A stretch of 39,720 nucleotides of DNA from assembly GCA_001781335.1 (NCBI GenBank), contig MFLL01000027.1:1-39720 (forward strand), read 5' to 3'. How positions within the stretch are numbered: position 1 is the first letter of the stretch; every line of letters begins with the position of its first letter. The notes below the pieces were generated by a model that was not told the origin of the DNA, did not search any database, and saw nothing but the letters and a program-made list of their open reading frames with translations. A program made the position numbers and the translations under genes. Below are positions 22,330 through 30,188 of the stretch, in pieces. This DNA comes from Candidatus Kaiserbacteria bacterium RIFCSPHIGHO2_02_FULL_55_25. GTDB lineage: Bacteria > Patescibacteriota > Minisyncoccia > Phycocordibacterales > UBA2100.

Positions 22330-23814
22330 ATGGCGAAGTCGCTGTATATCACGACGACATTACCGTACGTGAACGCGGAGCCGCACATCGGTTTCGCGCT
22401 TGAGATGGTGCAGGCCGACATTATCGCGCGCTACCGGCGGCTCCTCGGCGACGACGTCTTCTTCAATACGGGTACCGACGAGCACGGACAGAAAATATTT
22501 CAGAAAGCGAAAGAGGAGGGGCGTGACGTGCAGGAATACGTGGACCACTTCGCGGGGGAGTTCAAGAAACTGAAAAGCGCACTCAATCTTTCGTACGATG
22601 CGTTTGTCCGCACGACAGACGCGGGGCATGTCGCGGCCGCGCAGGAGCTTTGGCGGCGTTGCGACAAAGCGGGCGACATTTACAAAAAGAAATACAAGGG
22701 GCTCTACTGCGTCGGCGACGAAGCGTTCGTCAAAGAGAGCGACCTTGTGGACGGCAAGTGCCCGAATCATCCGACAATGGACCTTGTAGAGATAGAGGAG
22801 GAGAACTATTTTTTCAAACTCGGCACATATCAGGACAGATTGTTGAAGTACCTCGGTACGGAAGGTGCTGTCGTGCCGGAGTGGCGCCGGCAGGAGGCCA
22901 TCAACTTCGTAAAGCAGGGACTTGAGGATTTCAGTATTTCGCGGGTCAAAGAAAAAATGTCGTGGGGCATTCCGGTCCCCGGCGACGACTCGCAGGTCAT
23001 GTACGTGTGGTTTGATGCGCTTACCAATTACATCTCGACACTCGGTTGGCCCTGCTCCGCTCCCGACTCCGCTAAAGCTACGTCGGGCAAGAAAGCTACG
23101 CAGGGCAAGCCCGAAGACTTGTTCGAGAAGTTTTGGGTCAATGGAGAGACGCTACAGCTCGCAGGCAAAGACCAAGTGCGTTTTCAGAGCATCATGTGGC
23201 AGGCCATGCTGCTCTCTGCTGGGCTCCCGACCACCAAGCAGGTGATTTATCACGGCTTCATCACGAGCGGCGGGCAGAAAATGAGCAAATCAATCGGCAA
23301 TGTCATTGACCCGCTTGCTATCGTGACCGAATACGGCACCGATGCACTGCGCTACTTTCTCGCGCGCCACGTGCACCCATTTGAGGATTCCGACGTGACC
23401 ATGGAGCGATTCAAGGAGGCGTACAACGCCGACCTTGCCAACGGCATCGGCAATTTGGCGGCGCGCATCATGACGCTTGCGGCGGCACACCTTTCCGAAC
23501 CCGTGGAGCGCCCCGCGCCGGCAGGGTTCCACGGCGAATACGAGGATGCGCTCTCAAAGTTTGAATACAATCGCGCGTTGGAATTTGTACGGTCTCAAGT
23601 GCAGATACTTGACCATAAGATAGTCAAAGAAGAGCCGTTCAAACTAATCAAGACTAATCCCGAAATGGGGAAGCAAATGATACGCGAACTTGCTCTCGAC
23701 CTCTATGGCATCGCCCGCATGCTGAGCCCTTTCATGCCGCACACGAGTGCCGCGATAAAAGAAGCAATCCTGCAGAACAAGAAACCCGCGAATCTCTTCC
23801 CGCGCAAAGAATGA
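22330..23814 (+). CDS. metG: Methionyl-tRNA synthetase
   Basis: A 494-residue class I synthetase charging tRNA-Met. It begins SLYITTTLPYVNAEPHIGFA, with the signature HIGF, and has FNTGTDEHGQKIFQKA, YFFKLGTYQDRLLKYL and the signature QKMSKSIGNVIDP. The zinc knuckle is reduced: YCVGDEAF has one cysteine and a second is in GKCPNHP. It is the short form without a C-terminal tRNA-binding domain. The frame extends to 22210 but overlaps the permease; 22330 begins MAKSLYI. Between YISTLGWP and EDLFEKFW there is an extra CSAPDSAKATSGKKATQGKP, encoded by a nested palindrome at 23050-23105. The extra segment is in a surface loop of the family. Confidence 0.95.
   Translation: MAKSLYITTTLPYVNAEPHIGFALEMVQADIIARYRRLLGDDVFFNTGTDEHGQKIFQKAKEEGRDVQEYVDHFAGEFKKLKSALNLSYDAFVRTTDAGHVAAAQELWRRCDKAGDIYKKKYKGLYCVGDEAFVKESDLVDGKCPNHPTMDLVEIEEENYFFKLGTYQDRLLKYLGTEGAVVPEWRRQEAINFVKQGLEDFSISRVKEKMSWGIPVPGDDSQVMYVWFDALTNYISTLGWPCSAPDSAKATSGKKATQGKPEDLFEKFWVNGETLQLAGKDQVRFQSIMWQAMLLSAGLPTTKQVIYHGFITSGGQKMSKSIGNVIDPLAIVTEYGTDALRYFLARHVHPFEDSDVTMERFKEAYNADLANGIGNLAARIMTLAAAHLSEPVERPAPAGFHGEYEDALSKFEYNRALEFVRSQVQILDHKIVKEEPFKLIKTNPEMGKQMIRELALDLYGIARMLSPFMPHTSAAIKEAILQNKKPANLFPRKE
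23050..23105 (+). repeat. Nested in-frame palindromic element in metG
   Basis: An inner element CCCGAC-TCCGCTAAAGCTAC-GTCGGG (23062-23087) stands within an outer copy of the same element, CCCTGC-TCCGCT ... AAAGCTAC-GCAGGG (23050-23061 and 23092-23105). The two share the core TCCGCT/AAAGCTAC and have different but internally complementary arms. Confidence 0.75.
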
Positions 23815-23868
23815 GGTGTGTATGGAAGGTTCGCGTAGAAGATGAAATTATAACTTGAGCGTCTTAAT

Positions 23869-23874
23869 TATCCT
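23869..23874 (+). promoter_or_regulatory. -10 hexamer of the 2H gene, leaderless type
   Basis: TATCCT, six bases before the ATG at 23881. No good -35. Confidence 0.4.
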
Positions 23875-23880
23875 GACCCT

Positions 23881-24666
23881 ATGGACAACCAAGATATCAG
23901 GCATCAACAATCTCGTCTGGAAGGAACCCCGCCCCATTGGGTGCCGATTAGAGGGCTGACCTTGTTGCTTGACACGCCCGATGTTTGCTTGGTAGCTGAC
24001 GAAGCGAACGGGTTGCGCAGGTTGCACTGCGATGTGTCAAGAGAGGCCAAATTAGCGTTATTCAATATTCTGTACGGCGGGGTCGCCGATTCGGAAATAA
24101 TTCGCTTGTTTGCAGGTAAGCAGAACTTCTGTATCGTTCCTTCCGCGGCTTACCACGTGACTGCTCTAGGTCTTTTCAGTGAGGAGAACGTACACCTGTT
24201 ATCGGCGCGCGTTCGCAATGCGGCAGTCGCGTGCCTGCGAGAGCAGCCTGGGTGTGAAAGAAGAGAATTTCCAGAATTGATAGACTGCATAATGGAATCT
24301 GGCTTGGTAACGCAACAGTTTTCTGTAGAGTATGAGTACGACAGTTTCGCTCTATTCTCGACCGCTCTCGTCGCGCGACTGCGGCCAACGCTGGTATCGT
24401 TAGAAGCACATCAATCATTGGAGCATGCAAGAAATGCCCTATCTTCTCAACTGCATGAACGCTTCGGTCTGCCCATTTCGGCTAAACTTGATCCTCATGT
24501 GACAATTGGGTACTTTACTTCCCTCGAAGAAAGGGAGTCGTTTTCTCCGTTCCTTGAGCACATACAGGCCGTTGGCAGTGGAATCCGATCAAGAGTGAGC
24601 TTCAGTTCCGTAAGCTTATATTCATATTCCGACGTGACCCATTTCTTTAGAGTTCCACTACCATGA
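23881..24666 (+). CDS. 2H phosphoesterase superfamily-like protein
   Basis: A 261-residue protein with two His-x-Thr motifs, YHVTALGLF (H92, T94) and DPHVTIGYF (H206, T208). Two such motifs, each on a strand and about 110 residues apart, define the 2H superfamily (2',5' RNA ligase, cyclic phosphodiesterase, LigT). Those enzymes cut or form 2',3'-cyclic or 2',5' phosphoester bonds in RNA or nucleotides. The family call rests on these motifs only. The end overlaps the next gene by the ATGA tetrad, so translation is coupled. The leader is absent: TATCCT stands six bases upstream. The A+T-rich composition and unusual codon use suggest a transferred or accessory gene. Confidence 0.65.
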   Translation: MDNQDIRHQQSRLEGTPPHWVPIRGLTLLLDTPDVCLVADEANGLRRLHCDVSREAKLALFNILYGGVADSEIIRLFAGKQNFCIVPSAAYHVTALGLFSEENVHLLSARVRNAAVACLREQPGCERREFPELIDCIMESGLVTQQFSVEYEYDSFALFSTALVARLRPTLVSLEAHQSLEHARNALSSQLHERFGLPISAKLDPHVTIGYFTSLEERESFSPFLEHIQAVGSGIRSRVSFSSVSLYSYSDVTHFFRVPLP

Positions 24667-25979
24667 GGGAGAACATAAGGAACCAAACAGAGAAAGGGTT
24701 GTTTGAGAACAAGGTTGCGAGAATTCAGGAACGAACACGCTCTCTGCGGGAAAGAATTCTCTCTCGAGATGAGGCGGATGCATATCTTGAAGACGCCCTT
24801 AACGAACTCGTGCTACTTGTAGAGGAGGTGTTGTCGTTATCTGGGGTACAGGGGGCGGATCAGCGCACGCACAAACGAGATACAGAAGATGAATTGTTTA
24901 AACAGCTAGGCCTGCCACCCGTAGAGTCACTGCTTGCGGAAATGACCGAGAAATATGGAAGAGCCATTTCAGGAAATATTCCTGATGAAGTACATCACAT
25001 GCGCGAATTGGACACCAAAAATGTTCCAATGGTCCCCTCAAAGTTTCTGATTAAGCAGTTCATTTTTAATGGCATTAGGCCGCGTTTGATTGAGTGGGTT
25101 GGTGTGCAGGCCGCAGATCGTCTTTTGAAAACAGGGGTAATGGATACATGGCTCCAACTTCTCTTTTATAGAAATCCAATCGCAATTGAAAAAGCATCTT
25201 TTTTCGTTCTAAAGAAAAAAGACGTCATATCTTTCTCGATAGATAAGGGTGATGAAGTAAGACAGAGTTTTGCGCTCCACCGGGAACGTCTGAACCTTGC
25301 AGGGCCACACGTAAGCGTAGCTTACATGCCGTCTGGATATGAACAGCCGTATCATACACAGAAGCGCATTCCCGAGCATAACCTCCTTGTTCAGGGAGAC
25401 CAAGAGTTACGTTGGATTGATGCGGAAGGTAATACAAGAGTGTGCCTCGGAGAACATGGGGACGTATTCTTTGTTCCTGCCCTCGTAGCACACACAATTC
25501 GCAATTCAGGGAAAAGCATTGGCATAAATCTCATGGTTAAGCCATTCTTTGAGAGAAGGGAGTTTATTGAGGAACAGGGCGCGGGCCATGTAGGTTCCGT
25601 TGATTCACCAAAAGTTCTCAACGGGAAAAAAGTACGATACGAATGGGGCGACAGTGTATCCCACACAATTACCTCGATTGATGGTTTTAGCTACGAAGTC
25701 GAGATTACGGATTTATCGCCAGGAAGAAATTTGTCACTTGGCCGAATTCGCGGAGGCGTCCCGTATGAACAGGAGGTCGTAGTTTCGTTTGCCCACGGCT
25801 TGCTAATCGTAGAAAGGGATTCGTCACCTGCTCTTGTTCTAAAATCAGGGAGTATTTTGTATGCTGGAGCAGACTATAATTATCGAATCAGAAATACCGG
25901 AAGCGACACTGCAACCTTCGTACGCATTCGAGTATTGAATTCAAAGAAGAGCACTCATTCGAAATCCACAGATGCATGA
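24663..25979 (+). CDS. Protein with cupin domain(s) and N-terminal helical region
   Basis: A 438-residue protein. Residues 1-60 form charged helices and may be a coiled coil. A cupin domain follows: motif 1 is YHTQKRIPEHNLLVQGD (about residues 230-246, with H231 and H239), and motif 2 is GDVFFVPALVAHTIRNSG (266-283, with H277). A second beta-rich unit, LSPGRNLSLGRIRGG to GADYNYRIRN (350-410), looks like another cupin whose metal ligands are weak. Cupins often bind metals for isomerase, oxygenase or sensor roles. The start overlaps the 2H gene (ATGA) and the stop overlaps tatD (ATGA), so the three are one translational unit. I know of no described function for this pairing. Confidence 0.65.
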   Translation: MRENIRNQTEKGLFENKVARIQERTRSLRERILSRDEADAYLEDALNELVLLVEEVLSLSGVQGADQRTHKRDTEDELFKQLGLPPVESLLAEMTEKYGRAISGNIPDEVHHMRELDTKNVPMVPSKFLIKQFIFNGIRPRLIEWVGVQAADRLLKTGVMDTWLQLLFYRNPIAIEKASFFVLKKKDVISFSIDKGDEVRQSFALHRERLNLAGPHVSVAYMPSGYEQPYHTQKRIPEHNLLVQGDQELRWIDAEGNTRVCLGEHGDVFFVPALVAHTIRNSGKSIGINLMVKPFFERREFIEEQGAGHVGSVDSPKVLNGKKVRYEWGDSVSHTITSIDGFSYEVEITDLSPGRNLSLGRIRGGVPYEQEVVVSFAHGLLIVERDSSPALVLKSGSILYAGADYNYRIRNTGSDTATFVRIRVLNSKKSTHSKSTDA

Positions 25980-26848
25980 AATATTTTGATGCACATACGC
26001 ACGTGAATTTTGTCGCGTACAACGACGACCGCGAGCAGACGATTCTGCGCGCTCACGATGCGGGTGTGGGGATGAATGTCGTCGGTACACAATTTGATAC
26101 GTCTAGAAGCTCCGTGGAGCTTGCGGAGAAATACGACAATGTGTGGGCGACTATCGGACTGCATCCCATTCACACGAGCAAGTCCTATCACGACGAAAAA
26201 GAGCTCGGCCCCTCCTTCGCCGAGGCTTCGAAGGGCAAGGGAGAGGTGGAAGGGTTCACCTCGCGCGGCGAAAACTTCGATATGTCGGCATACGTCGAGC
26301 TCGGCAAGTCGCCGCGCGTTATCGCGGTCGGGGAGTGCGGACTCGATTACTATCGCGCCGACAAAGAATCAAAAGCGGTGCAGGTCGCGGCGTTCGTCGA
26401 GCAGATAGAGCTGGCCAATACGCTGGGGAAGCCCCTCATGCTCCACATCAGACCTGGCCTTCGAAGCCTTGGCGAAGTAGGCAATGCGTATGAGGATGCG
26501 CTTGAGGTCATCAAGTCGCACGCAAAAGTTCGAGGCGATGTGCACTTTTTTGCGGGCAACTGGGATACCGCCAAAAAATTTCTCGATCTTGGCTTCACTC
26601 TTAGCTTCACGGGGGTCATCACCTTTACGCATGACTATGACGAAGTCATCAAAAACGCGCCGCTCGACATGTTGCTCTCCGAGACCGACGCACCGTACGT
26701 GACTCCCGCGCCGCACCGCGGCAAGCGCAACGAGCCCGCCTACGTCGAATATGTCGTTCGCAAGATTGCCGAAATCCGGGGTGAGGACCAGGAAAAGGTG
26801 AGTGCCCAAATTATGGCCAACGCCAAGCGCGTTTTCGGTATCCGGTAA
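25976..26848 (+). CDS. tatD: TatD family metal-dependent DNase
   Basis: A 290-residue TIM-barrel hydrolase. It begins YFDAHTHVNF (the D-x-H-x-H metal site), has GLHPIH, GECGLDYYRAD (metal-binding Glu), LMLHIR (His), HFFAGNWDTAK and LLSETDAPYVTP (the Asp of the family). TatD enzymes are 3'-5' exonucleases and repair DNA damage. The gene starts within the stop of the cupin gene (ATGA). Two in-frame palindromic insertions are present: bases 26211-26240 (PSFAEASKGKG) and 26457-26482 (GLRSLGEVG). They fall in loops and leave the metal ligands intact. Confidence 0.92.
   Translation: MKYFDAHTHVNFVAYNDDREQTILRAHDAGVGMNVVGTQFDTSRSSVELAEKYDNVWATIGLHPIHTSKSYHDEKELGPSFAEASKGKGEVEGFTSRGENFDMSAYVELGKSPRVIAVGECGLDYYRADKESKAVQVAAFVEQIELANTLGKPLMLHIRPGLRSLGEVGNAYEDALEVIKSHAKVRGDVHFFAGNWDTAKKFLDLGFTLSFTGVITFTHDYDEVIKNAPLDMLLSETDAPYVTPAPHRGKRNEPAYVEYVVRKIAEIRGEDQEKVSAQIMANAKRVFGIR
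26211..26240 (+). repeat. In-frame palindromic element, copy 1, in tatD
   Basis: CCTTCG (26214-26219) and CGAAGG (26229-26234) around CCGAGGCTT. It encodes SFAEASKGKG and is nearly the inverse of the copy at 26457-26482. Confidence 0.65.
26457..26482 (-). repeat. In-frame palindromic element, copy 2, in tatD
   Basis: On the minus strand it reads CTTCGCCAAGGCTTCGAAGG within 26457-26482, an inverted near-copy of CTTCGCCGAGGCTTCGAAGG at 26215. It encodes RSLGEVG on the plus strand. Confidence 0.65.
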
Positions 26849-26890
26849 TTCTTGCGAGGGCTAGGCCCCTGTGATAGAGTGCCTCGACAT

Positions 26891-27406
26891 ATGGTAGATG
26901 CGACAGTTGCTATAACATCCGAAACCTCCGAGAATGAGGTCCTTTCCCGTATCTACGAGGTCGGGTACCACATCATTCCGACGATTGCCGAGGAAAATCT
27001 CGAGAAAGTCGTCGGCGGTATCCGTGCCACGATAGAAAAGGCCGGCGGCTCGTTCATCGCCGAAGGTGCCCCGACGCTCACGAAGCTCGCATATCCGATG
27101 GAAGCCCGCGAAGGCGACCGCCGTATCAGCCATGATCGCGGGTATTTCGGATGGGTAAAATTCGAAGCACCGGTCGCCATCGCGGAGATGCTCGAAGAAA
27201 TGCTCAAGGCTGACGCCAGCATTCTGCGTTCCATCGTATTCCGCACCGTCCGCGAGGAGACACGCGCCCGCATGAAGGCTCCGACCCTGCGCGAGGTGAA
27301 GCGCACCGACACCATCCGCAGTTCACCGCGCCGCGAGGAGGAAGTATCCGCGCCGATTTCCGAAGTTGACCTCGACAAGGCGCTTCAAGACATCACCACC
27401 GACTAA
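26891..27406 (+). CDS. rpsF: 30S ribosomal protein S6 (bS6)
   Basis: A 171-residue protein longer than usual (about 100-135). The core begins VLSRIYEVGYHIIPTIAEEN, the usual E-x-x-Y/x-I-P region, and the strand FGWVKFEAP. The last 50 residues form a charged tail (RREEEVSAPISEVDLDKALQ). S6 binds S18 and 16S rRNA on the platform, and the S18 gene follows ssb here. The frame starts at 26852, but 26891 begins MVDATVAIT, and a TGA-TAGAGT extended -10 lies ten bases ahead (26872-26880), so 26891 is preferred. The rpsF-ssb-rpsR order is conserved in bacteria. Confidence 0.9.
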   Translation: MVDATVAITSETSENEVLSRIYEVGYHIIPTIAEENLEKVVGGIRATIEKAGGSFIAEGAPTLTKLAYPMEAREGDRRISHDRGYFGWVKFEAPVAIAEMLEEMLKADASILRSIVFRTVREETRARMKAPTLREVKRTDTIRSSPRREEEVSAPISEVDLDKALQDITTD

Positions 27407-27425
27407 TGTGTATTTGCCTTTTCTC

Positions 27426-27469
27426 CTATAAGCTATAAGCTATAAGCTACTAGCTACAAGCTATTCAAT
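27426..27469 (+). repeat. AGCTATA-word leader of ssb
   Basis: Tandem CTATAAGCTATAAGCTATA words followed by AGCTACTAGCTACAAGCTATTCAAT up to the ATG. AGCT words can pair with each other. No Shine-Dalgarno site is seen. Confidence 0.65.
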
Positions 27470-27925
27470 ATGTACATCAACAAAGCGATACTATTTGGCA
27501 ATCTTACCCGCGACCCGGAGCTCCGTGCGCTCCCGAGCGGTATGAATGTCTGCAACTTTTCTCTCGCCACCAATCGCGTCTACAAGGACCGCGACGGCAA
27601 GAAGCAGGAGCAGACCGATTTTCACAATGTCGTCGTCTTCGGCCGTCAGGCCGACACGGTGAATCAATACCTCAAGAAGGGAAGCAGCGCCTATGTGGAG
27701 GGTCGCATCCAGACACGCAGCTGGGACGACAAGACGAGCGGAGAGAAGAAATACCGCACGGAGGTCGTCGCCGAAACGGTACAATTCGGTCCACGCAGCT
27801 CGGGTACCGGCGGAGGCGGTCGCAAGCAGGACGATGCGGGTGCCACCGACGAGGCGCCGATGTCCGGCGGAGCCGGTATCGAGTACCCGAAAGACGACAT
27901 TAATCCCGACGATATACCTTTTTGA
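27470..27925 (+). CDS. ssb: Single-stranded DNA-binding protein
   Basis: A 151-residue OB-fold protein. It begins YINKAILFGNLTRDPELRAL and has FSLATNRVYKDRDGKKQEQT and AYVEGRIQTRSWDDK, all diagnostic of SSB. A glycine-rich spacer follows, and the tail ends DDINPDDIPF, the acidic tip that binds partners such as RecO. The frame is intact and the length is normal. It lies between rpsF and rpsR, as in many bacteria. Confidence 0.97.
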   Translation: MYINKAILFGNLTRDPELRALPSGMNVCNFSLATNRVYKDRDGKKQEQTDFHNVVVFGRQADTVNQYLKKGSSAYVEGRIQTRSWDDKTSGEKKYRTEVVAETVQFGPRSSGTGGGGRKQDDAGATDEAPMSGGAGIEYPKDDINPDDIPF

Positions 27926-27976
27926 ACAGTTAGTAGTTGATAGAACGTAGTACGTAGTAAATTCAAATACAATAGT
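27926..27976 (-). repeat. AACTA-word leader of rpsR, inverted orientation
   Basis: Read on the plus strand it is rich in TAGTAGTTGATAGAACGTAGTACGTAG; its reverse complement matches the nusG leader at 28 of 33 positions. Here the words are inverted relative to the gene. Confidence 0.65.
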
Positions 27977-28174
27977 ATGGCAAACATTCTTACACAAAAT
28001 GACATCCGGCACGTCGACTACAAAGACGTGGACCTTCTCAAGCAATTTGTAAATCCGCACGGCCGTGTGATGGGCAAAAAGCGCACGGGCCTCACCGCCA
28101 AACAGCAGCGCGCCGTCGAGGCCGCAGTGAAGCGCGCGCGATTTATGGGGCTCTTGCCTTTCATTCAGAAGTAA
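27977..28174 (+). CDS. rpsR: 30S ribosomal protein S18 (bS18)
   Basis: A 65-residue protein of normal length for S18. It shows DIRHVDYKDVDLLKQFVNPH, GRVMGKKRTGLTAKQQR and AVKRARFMGLLPF, the family signature. It partners S6 on the 30S platform. A perfect 11-pair hairpin follows 6 bases after the stop. The rplI gene (bL9) that often follows is absent here. Confidence 0.96.
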   Translation: MANILTQNDIRHVDYKDVDLLKQFVNPHGRVMGKKRTGLTAKQQRAVEAAVKRARFMGLLPFIQK

Positions 28175-28180
28175 AAGAAA

Positions 28181-28208
28181 AGCGCGCTTCGTTTATTCGA
28201 AGCGCGCT
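28181..28208 (+). terminator. Hairpin after rpsR
   Basis: AGCGCGCTTCG (28181-28191), loop TTTATT and CGAAGCGCGCT (28198-28208). The 11-pair stem is flanked by AAAAGAAA before it and has no T run after it; on the minus strand it ends in TTTTCTTTT, which would suit the convergent 28223 gene. Confidence 0.7.
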
Positions 28209-28222
28209 GTGAAGTTCTTAGG

Positions 28223-28645
28223 CTAACTTAGCCTAGTGCAGTCTGAGTATCTATACAACGTAGCCGGAGGCATCAGGTAAAGAAGGAAAGATGGGAGATC
28301 ATACATCCACTGCGGGACGGTGGATTTTCTTGATGTACAACCGAGTTCCTCGTTCAGCTTGAGAAACCTCAATCCTACGGGAGGAAACCCTTCTCTGAAT
28401 TTTGGATATAACGTGCCCTTAGGGCATCGAATGCCCGCTCCGCGTACCTGCCGATGCTGACCGTATCTTGGCTCGTAATGTTCTTCAATCGTGAGCTGCA
28501 GTACGCGACAGCTCACTTGCGTCGTTTCCTCAAATGTAACAAACGAGGCGGTGATAGCGATGCCCATTAAGATAACTACGTAAGTCATGCCAGCGAACAT
28601 AAGCCCAACAATTGTGCCGAGAGCATGGTTAGGTCGTATTTTCAT
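28223..28645 (-). CDS. Small single-span membrane protein, unknown
   Basis: A 140-residue protein, MKIRPNHALGTIVG and one long helix (residues 9-33, rich in Val, Ile, Met), then a soluble part with Pro, Arg and Tyr residues and few hydrophobic stretches until LPSFLLYLM near the end. The start at 28645 is set by AAAGGAGA, a strong Shine-Dalgarno site six bases before ATG on the minus strand; the open frame extends to 28720 without one. I recognise no family. It converges on rpsR and is divergent from the TrmB-like gene. The A+T content is higher than in the neighbouring ribosomal genes. Confidence 0.55.
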   Translation of the reverse strand: MKIRPNHALGTIVGLMFAGMTYVVILMGIAITASFVTFEETTQVSCRVLQLTIEEHYEPRYGQHRQVRGAGIRCPKGTLYPKFREGFPPVGLRFLKLNEELGCTSRKSTVPQWMYDLPSFLLYLMPPATLYRYSDCTRLS

Positions 28646-28770
28646 AAGAATCTCCTTTGACATTTCCTGTAAAACGATAAGGTGATTCGCCAATATAGTC
28701 ATCAGCTGTAACAAAATCACTGGTATTGAGCCTATATCGCTAGGAAAAGTATGGTATAGATGGTTCGATT

Positions 28771-29556
28771 ATGTCAGGAATATTGACAAATATTAGCGAT
28801 TACGCTAGGTTTCGTGCAATGGATTGCAAACAACTCGAATTCACAGGTACTAGTGAAAAGGCCGCCAAAATATACCTTGCGGCGCTTAGTCTCGGCACGA
28901 CCTCTGTGCAAGAGCTGGCGCAAAAAACCAGTATCAAGCGACCGACCGTGTACCTGCATGTTGACGAGCTCATCGCTCAGGGACTCTTCGAGAAAATCTC
29001 GATAAACAAAAAACATTTCTATCGGGCGGCAGACCCGCGCGTTCTCGAAGAGCGCTTGAAAAACGGCTTGAGTGCGATTCAAAAAGTGATGCCGGAGTTT
29101 GAGGCGCTAAAAGCGCGGACACCGGGTAAGCCGCAAATTGTCGTGTACGAAGGTGTCGAGGGGATACGGAATATTTATCGAGAAGTAAAGAAGTCAAACA
29201 GTTTTCGCGTTTGGTCCAACGTGGGGGAATACTATGCCCCATTCCATGACGTATACATGGAAGTCGCCGAGTCCGTCAAACAGAATGGAATCGGTGTACG
29301 TGAGATTATTGCCGATACCAAAGAGTCTCGACGCTATTCAAGGTTGGTCGCAAAAATGTGCGGCCCAACATACGTGGCGCGCACAGCGACAGTGGAAGGC
29401 TTTTCCAATGATGCAATTATTTTCGGCAACATTGTCGCACTCTTTCGCTTGAGCGAGCACAATATGTTTGTCGTCCGCATAGAGGACAAAACGATAGCGG
29501 ACAGCATGAAAGCGCTGTTTGATATGGCGTGGAAATCAGCCAAAGCCTTCCGCTAA
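28771..29556 (+). CDS. TrmB-like transcriptional regulator
   Basis: A 261-residue protein. The N-terminal winged helix is KAAKIYLAALSLGTTSVQEL and the recognition region TSIKRPTVYLHVDELIAQGL (about residues 30-71). After a linker, VVYEGVEGIRNIYREVKKS is the start of the TrmB C-terminal domain, which has a phospholipase-D-like fold and an effector-binding role (FRVWSNVGEYY). TrmB family regulators sense sugars in archaea and occur widely in Patescibacteria with unknown effectors. The start has TATAGA ten bases ahead. It converges on efp. The effector and target promoters are not known. Confidence 0.8.
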   Translation: MSGILTNISDYARFRAMDCKQLEFTGTSEKAAKIYLAALSLGTTSVQELAQKTSIKRPTVYLHVDELIAQGLFEKISINKKHFYRAADPRVLEERLKNGLSAIQKVMPEFEALKARTPGKPQIVVYEGVEGIRNIYREVKKSNSFRVWSNVGEYYAPFHDVYMEVAESVKQNGIGVREIIADTKESRRYSRLVAKMCGPTYVARTATVEGFSNDAIIFGNIVALFRLSEHNMFVVRIEDKTIADSMKALFDMAWKSAKAFR

Positions 29557-29566
29557 CTATTCTCTA

Positions 29567-29586
29567 ATTCGCACGAATATGCGAAT
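29567..29586. terminator. Possible bidirectional terminator between trmB-like gene and efp
   Basis: ATTCGCA (29567-29573), CGAATA and TGCGAAT (29580-29586) in the 33-base gap between two convergent genes. Confidence 0.45.
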
Positions 29587-29589
29587 AGA

Positions 29590-30150
29590 TTACACTCGTT
29601 CCACGTATTCACCCGTCTCGGTATTGATGCGGACGACATCGCCCAACTTCACGAACATCGGGACGTCGAGCGTCGCCCCCGTTTCAAGCTCCACTATTTT
29701 TGAGCCGCCCTGTGCGGTGTTGCCGCGGACATCCGGCGGAGCCTCGGTAACTTTGAGCTCGACTTTCACAGGGAGCTTCACACGGAAGAGCCGCTCGTCA
29801 AACCACAGCGTCTCCACTTCGGTATTACCCTTGAGGAATTTGCCGTTGCCACCCATCTGCTCCTCCGTGACGGAGAAGCGCGTGGACTTGTCCTTGGCAT
29901 CGTGGAAAAACCATTCGCCATTGCGCTCGTAGATAAAAACGGCCGGACGCGATTCGATTTCGGCTTCCGTGAGTTTGTCGGATTGCTGAAATGAGTACTC
30001 GGTCACCGTGCCCTTGATGATGTGGCGCAGTTTGGTCTGATTGACCGGACGGCGCTGTTGCTTCTGCATGATGTTGTTCCACGTGCAGACGTACGGCTCG
30101 CCATCGACGAGTACCGCAACCCCCGGCTTGATATCGTTATATGCCAACAT
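29590..30150 (-). CDS. efp: Elongation factor P
   Basis: A 186-residue three-domain protein. The start MLAYNDIKPGVAVLVDGEPYV and the later NGEWFFHDAKD and LPVKVELKVTEAPPDVRGNT are typical. EF-P helps the ribosome through proline runs. The tip of the first domain (residues 28-36) is MQKQQRRPV in place of the usual KPGKGQA; the lysine that is modified in many bacteria is replaced by Gln or Arg. That loop form may be normal for Parcubacteria. It lies 38 bases after recA on the same strand. A TAGAAT lies eight bases before the ATG. Confidence 0.95.
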   Translation of the reverse strand: MLAYNDIKPGVAVLVDGEPYVCTWNNIMQKQQRRPVNQTKLRHIIKGTVTEYSFQQSDKLTEAEIESRPAVFIYERNGEWFFHDAKDKSTRFSVTEEQMGGNGKFLKGNTEVETLWFDERLFRVKLPVKVELKVTEAPPDVRGNTAQGGSKIVELETGATLDVPMFVKLGDVVRINTETGEYVERV

Positions 30151-30188
30151 TGCTGGGTATTCTATTCAAAAAACGCCGTTTGTCCAAC

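Noticed and set aside
27426-27469. Possible CRISPR-like repeats before ssb
   Set aside because: The words are only seven to ten bases and have no spacers of constant length. They are leader words.
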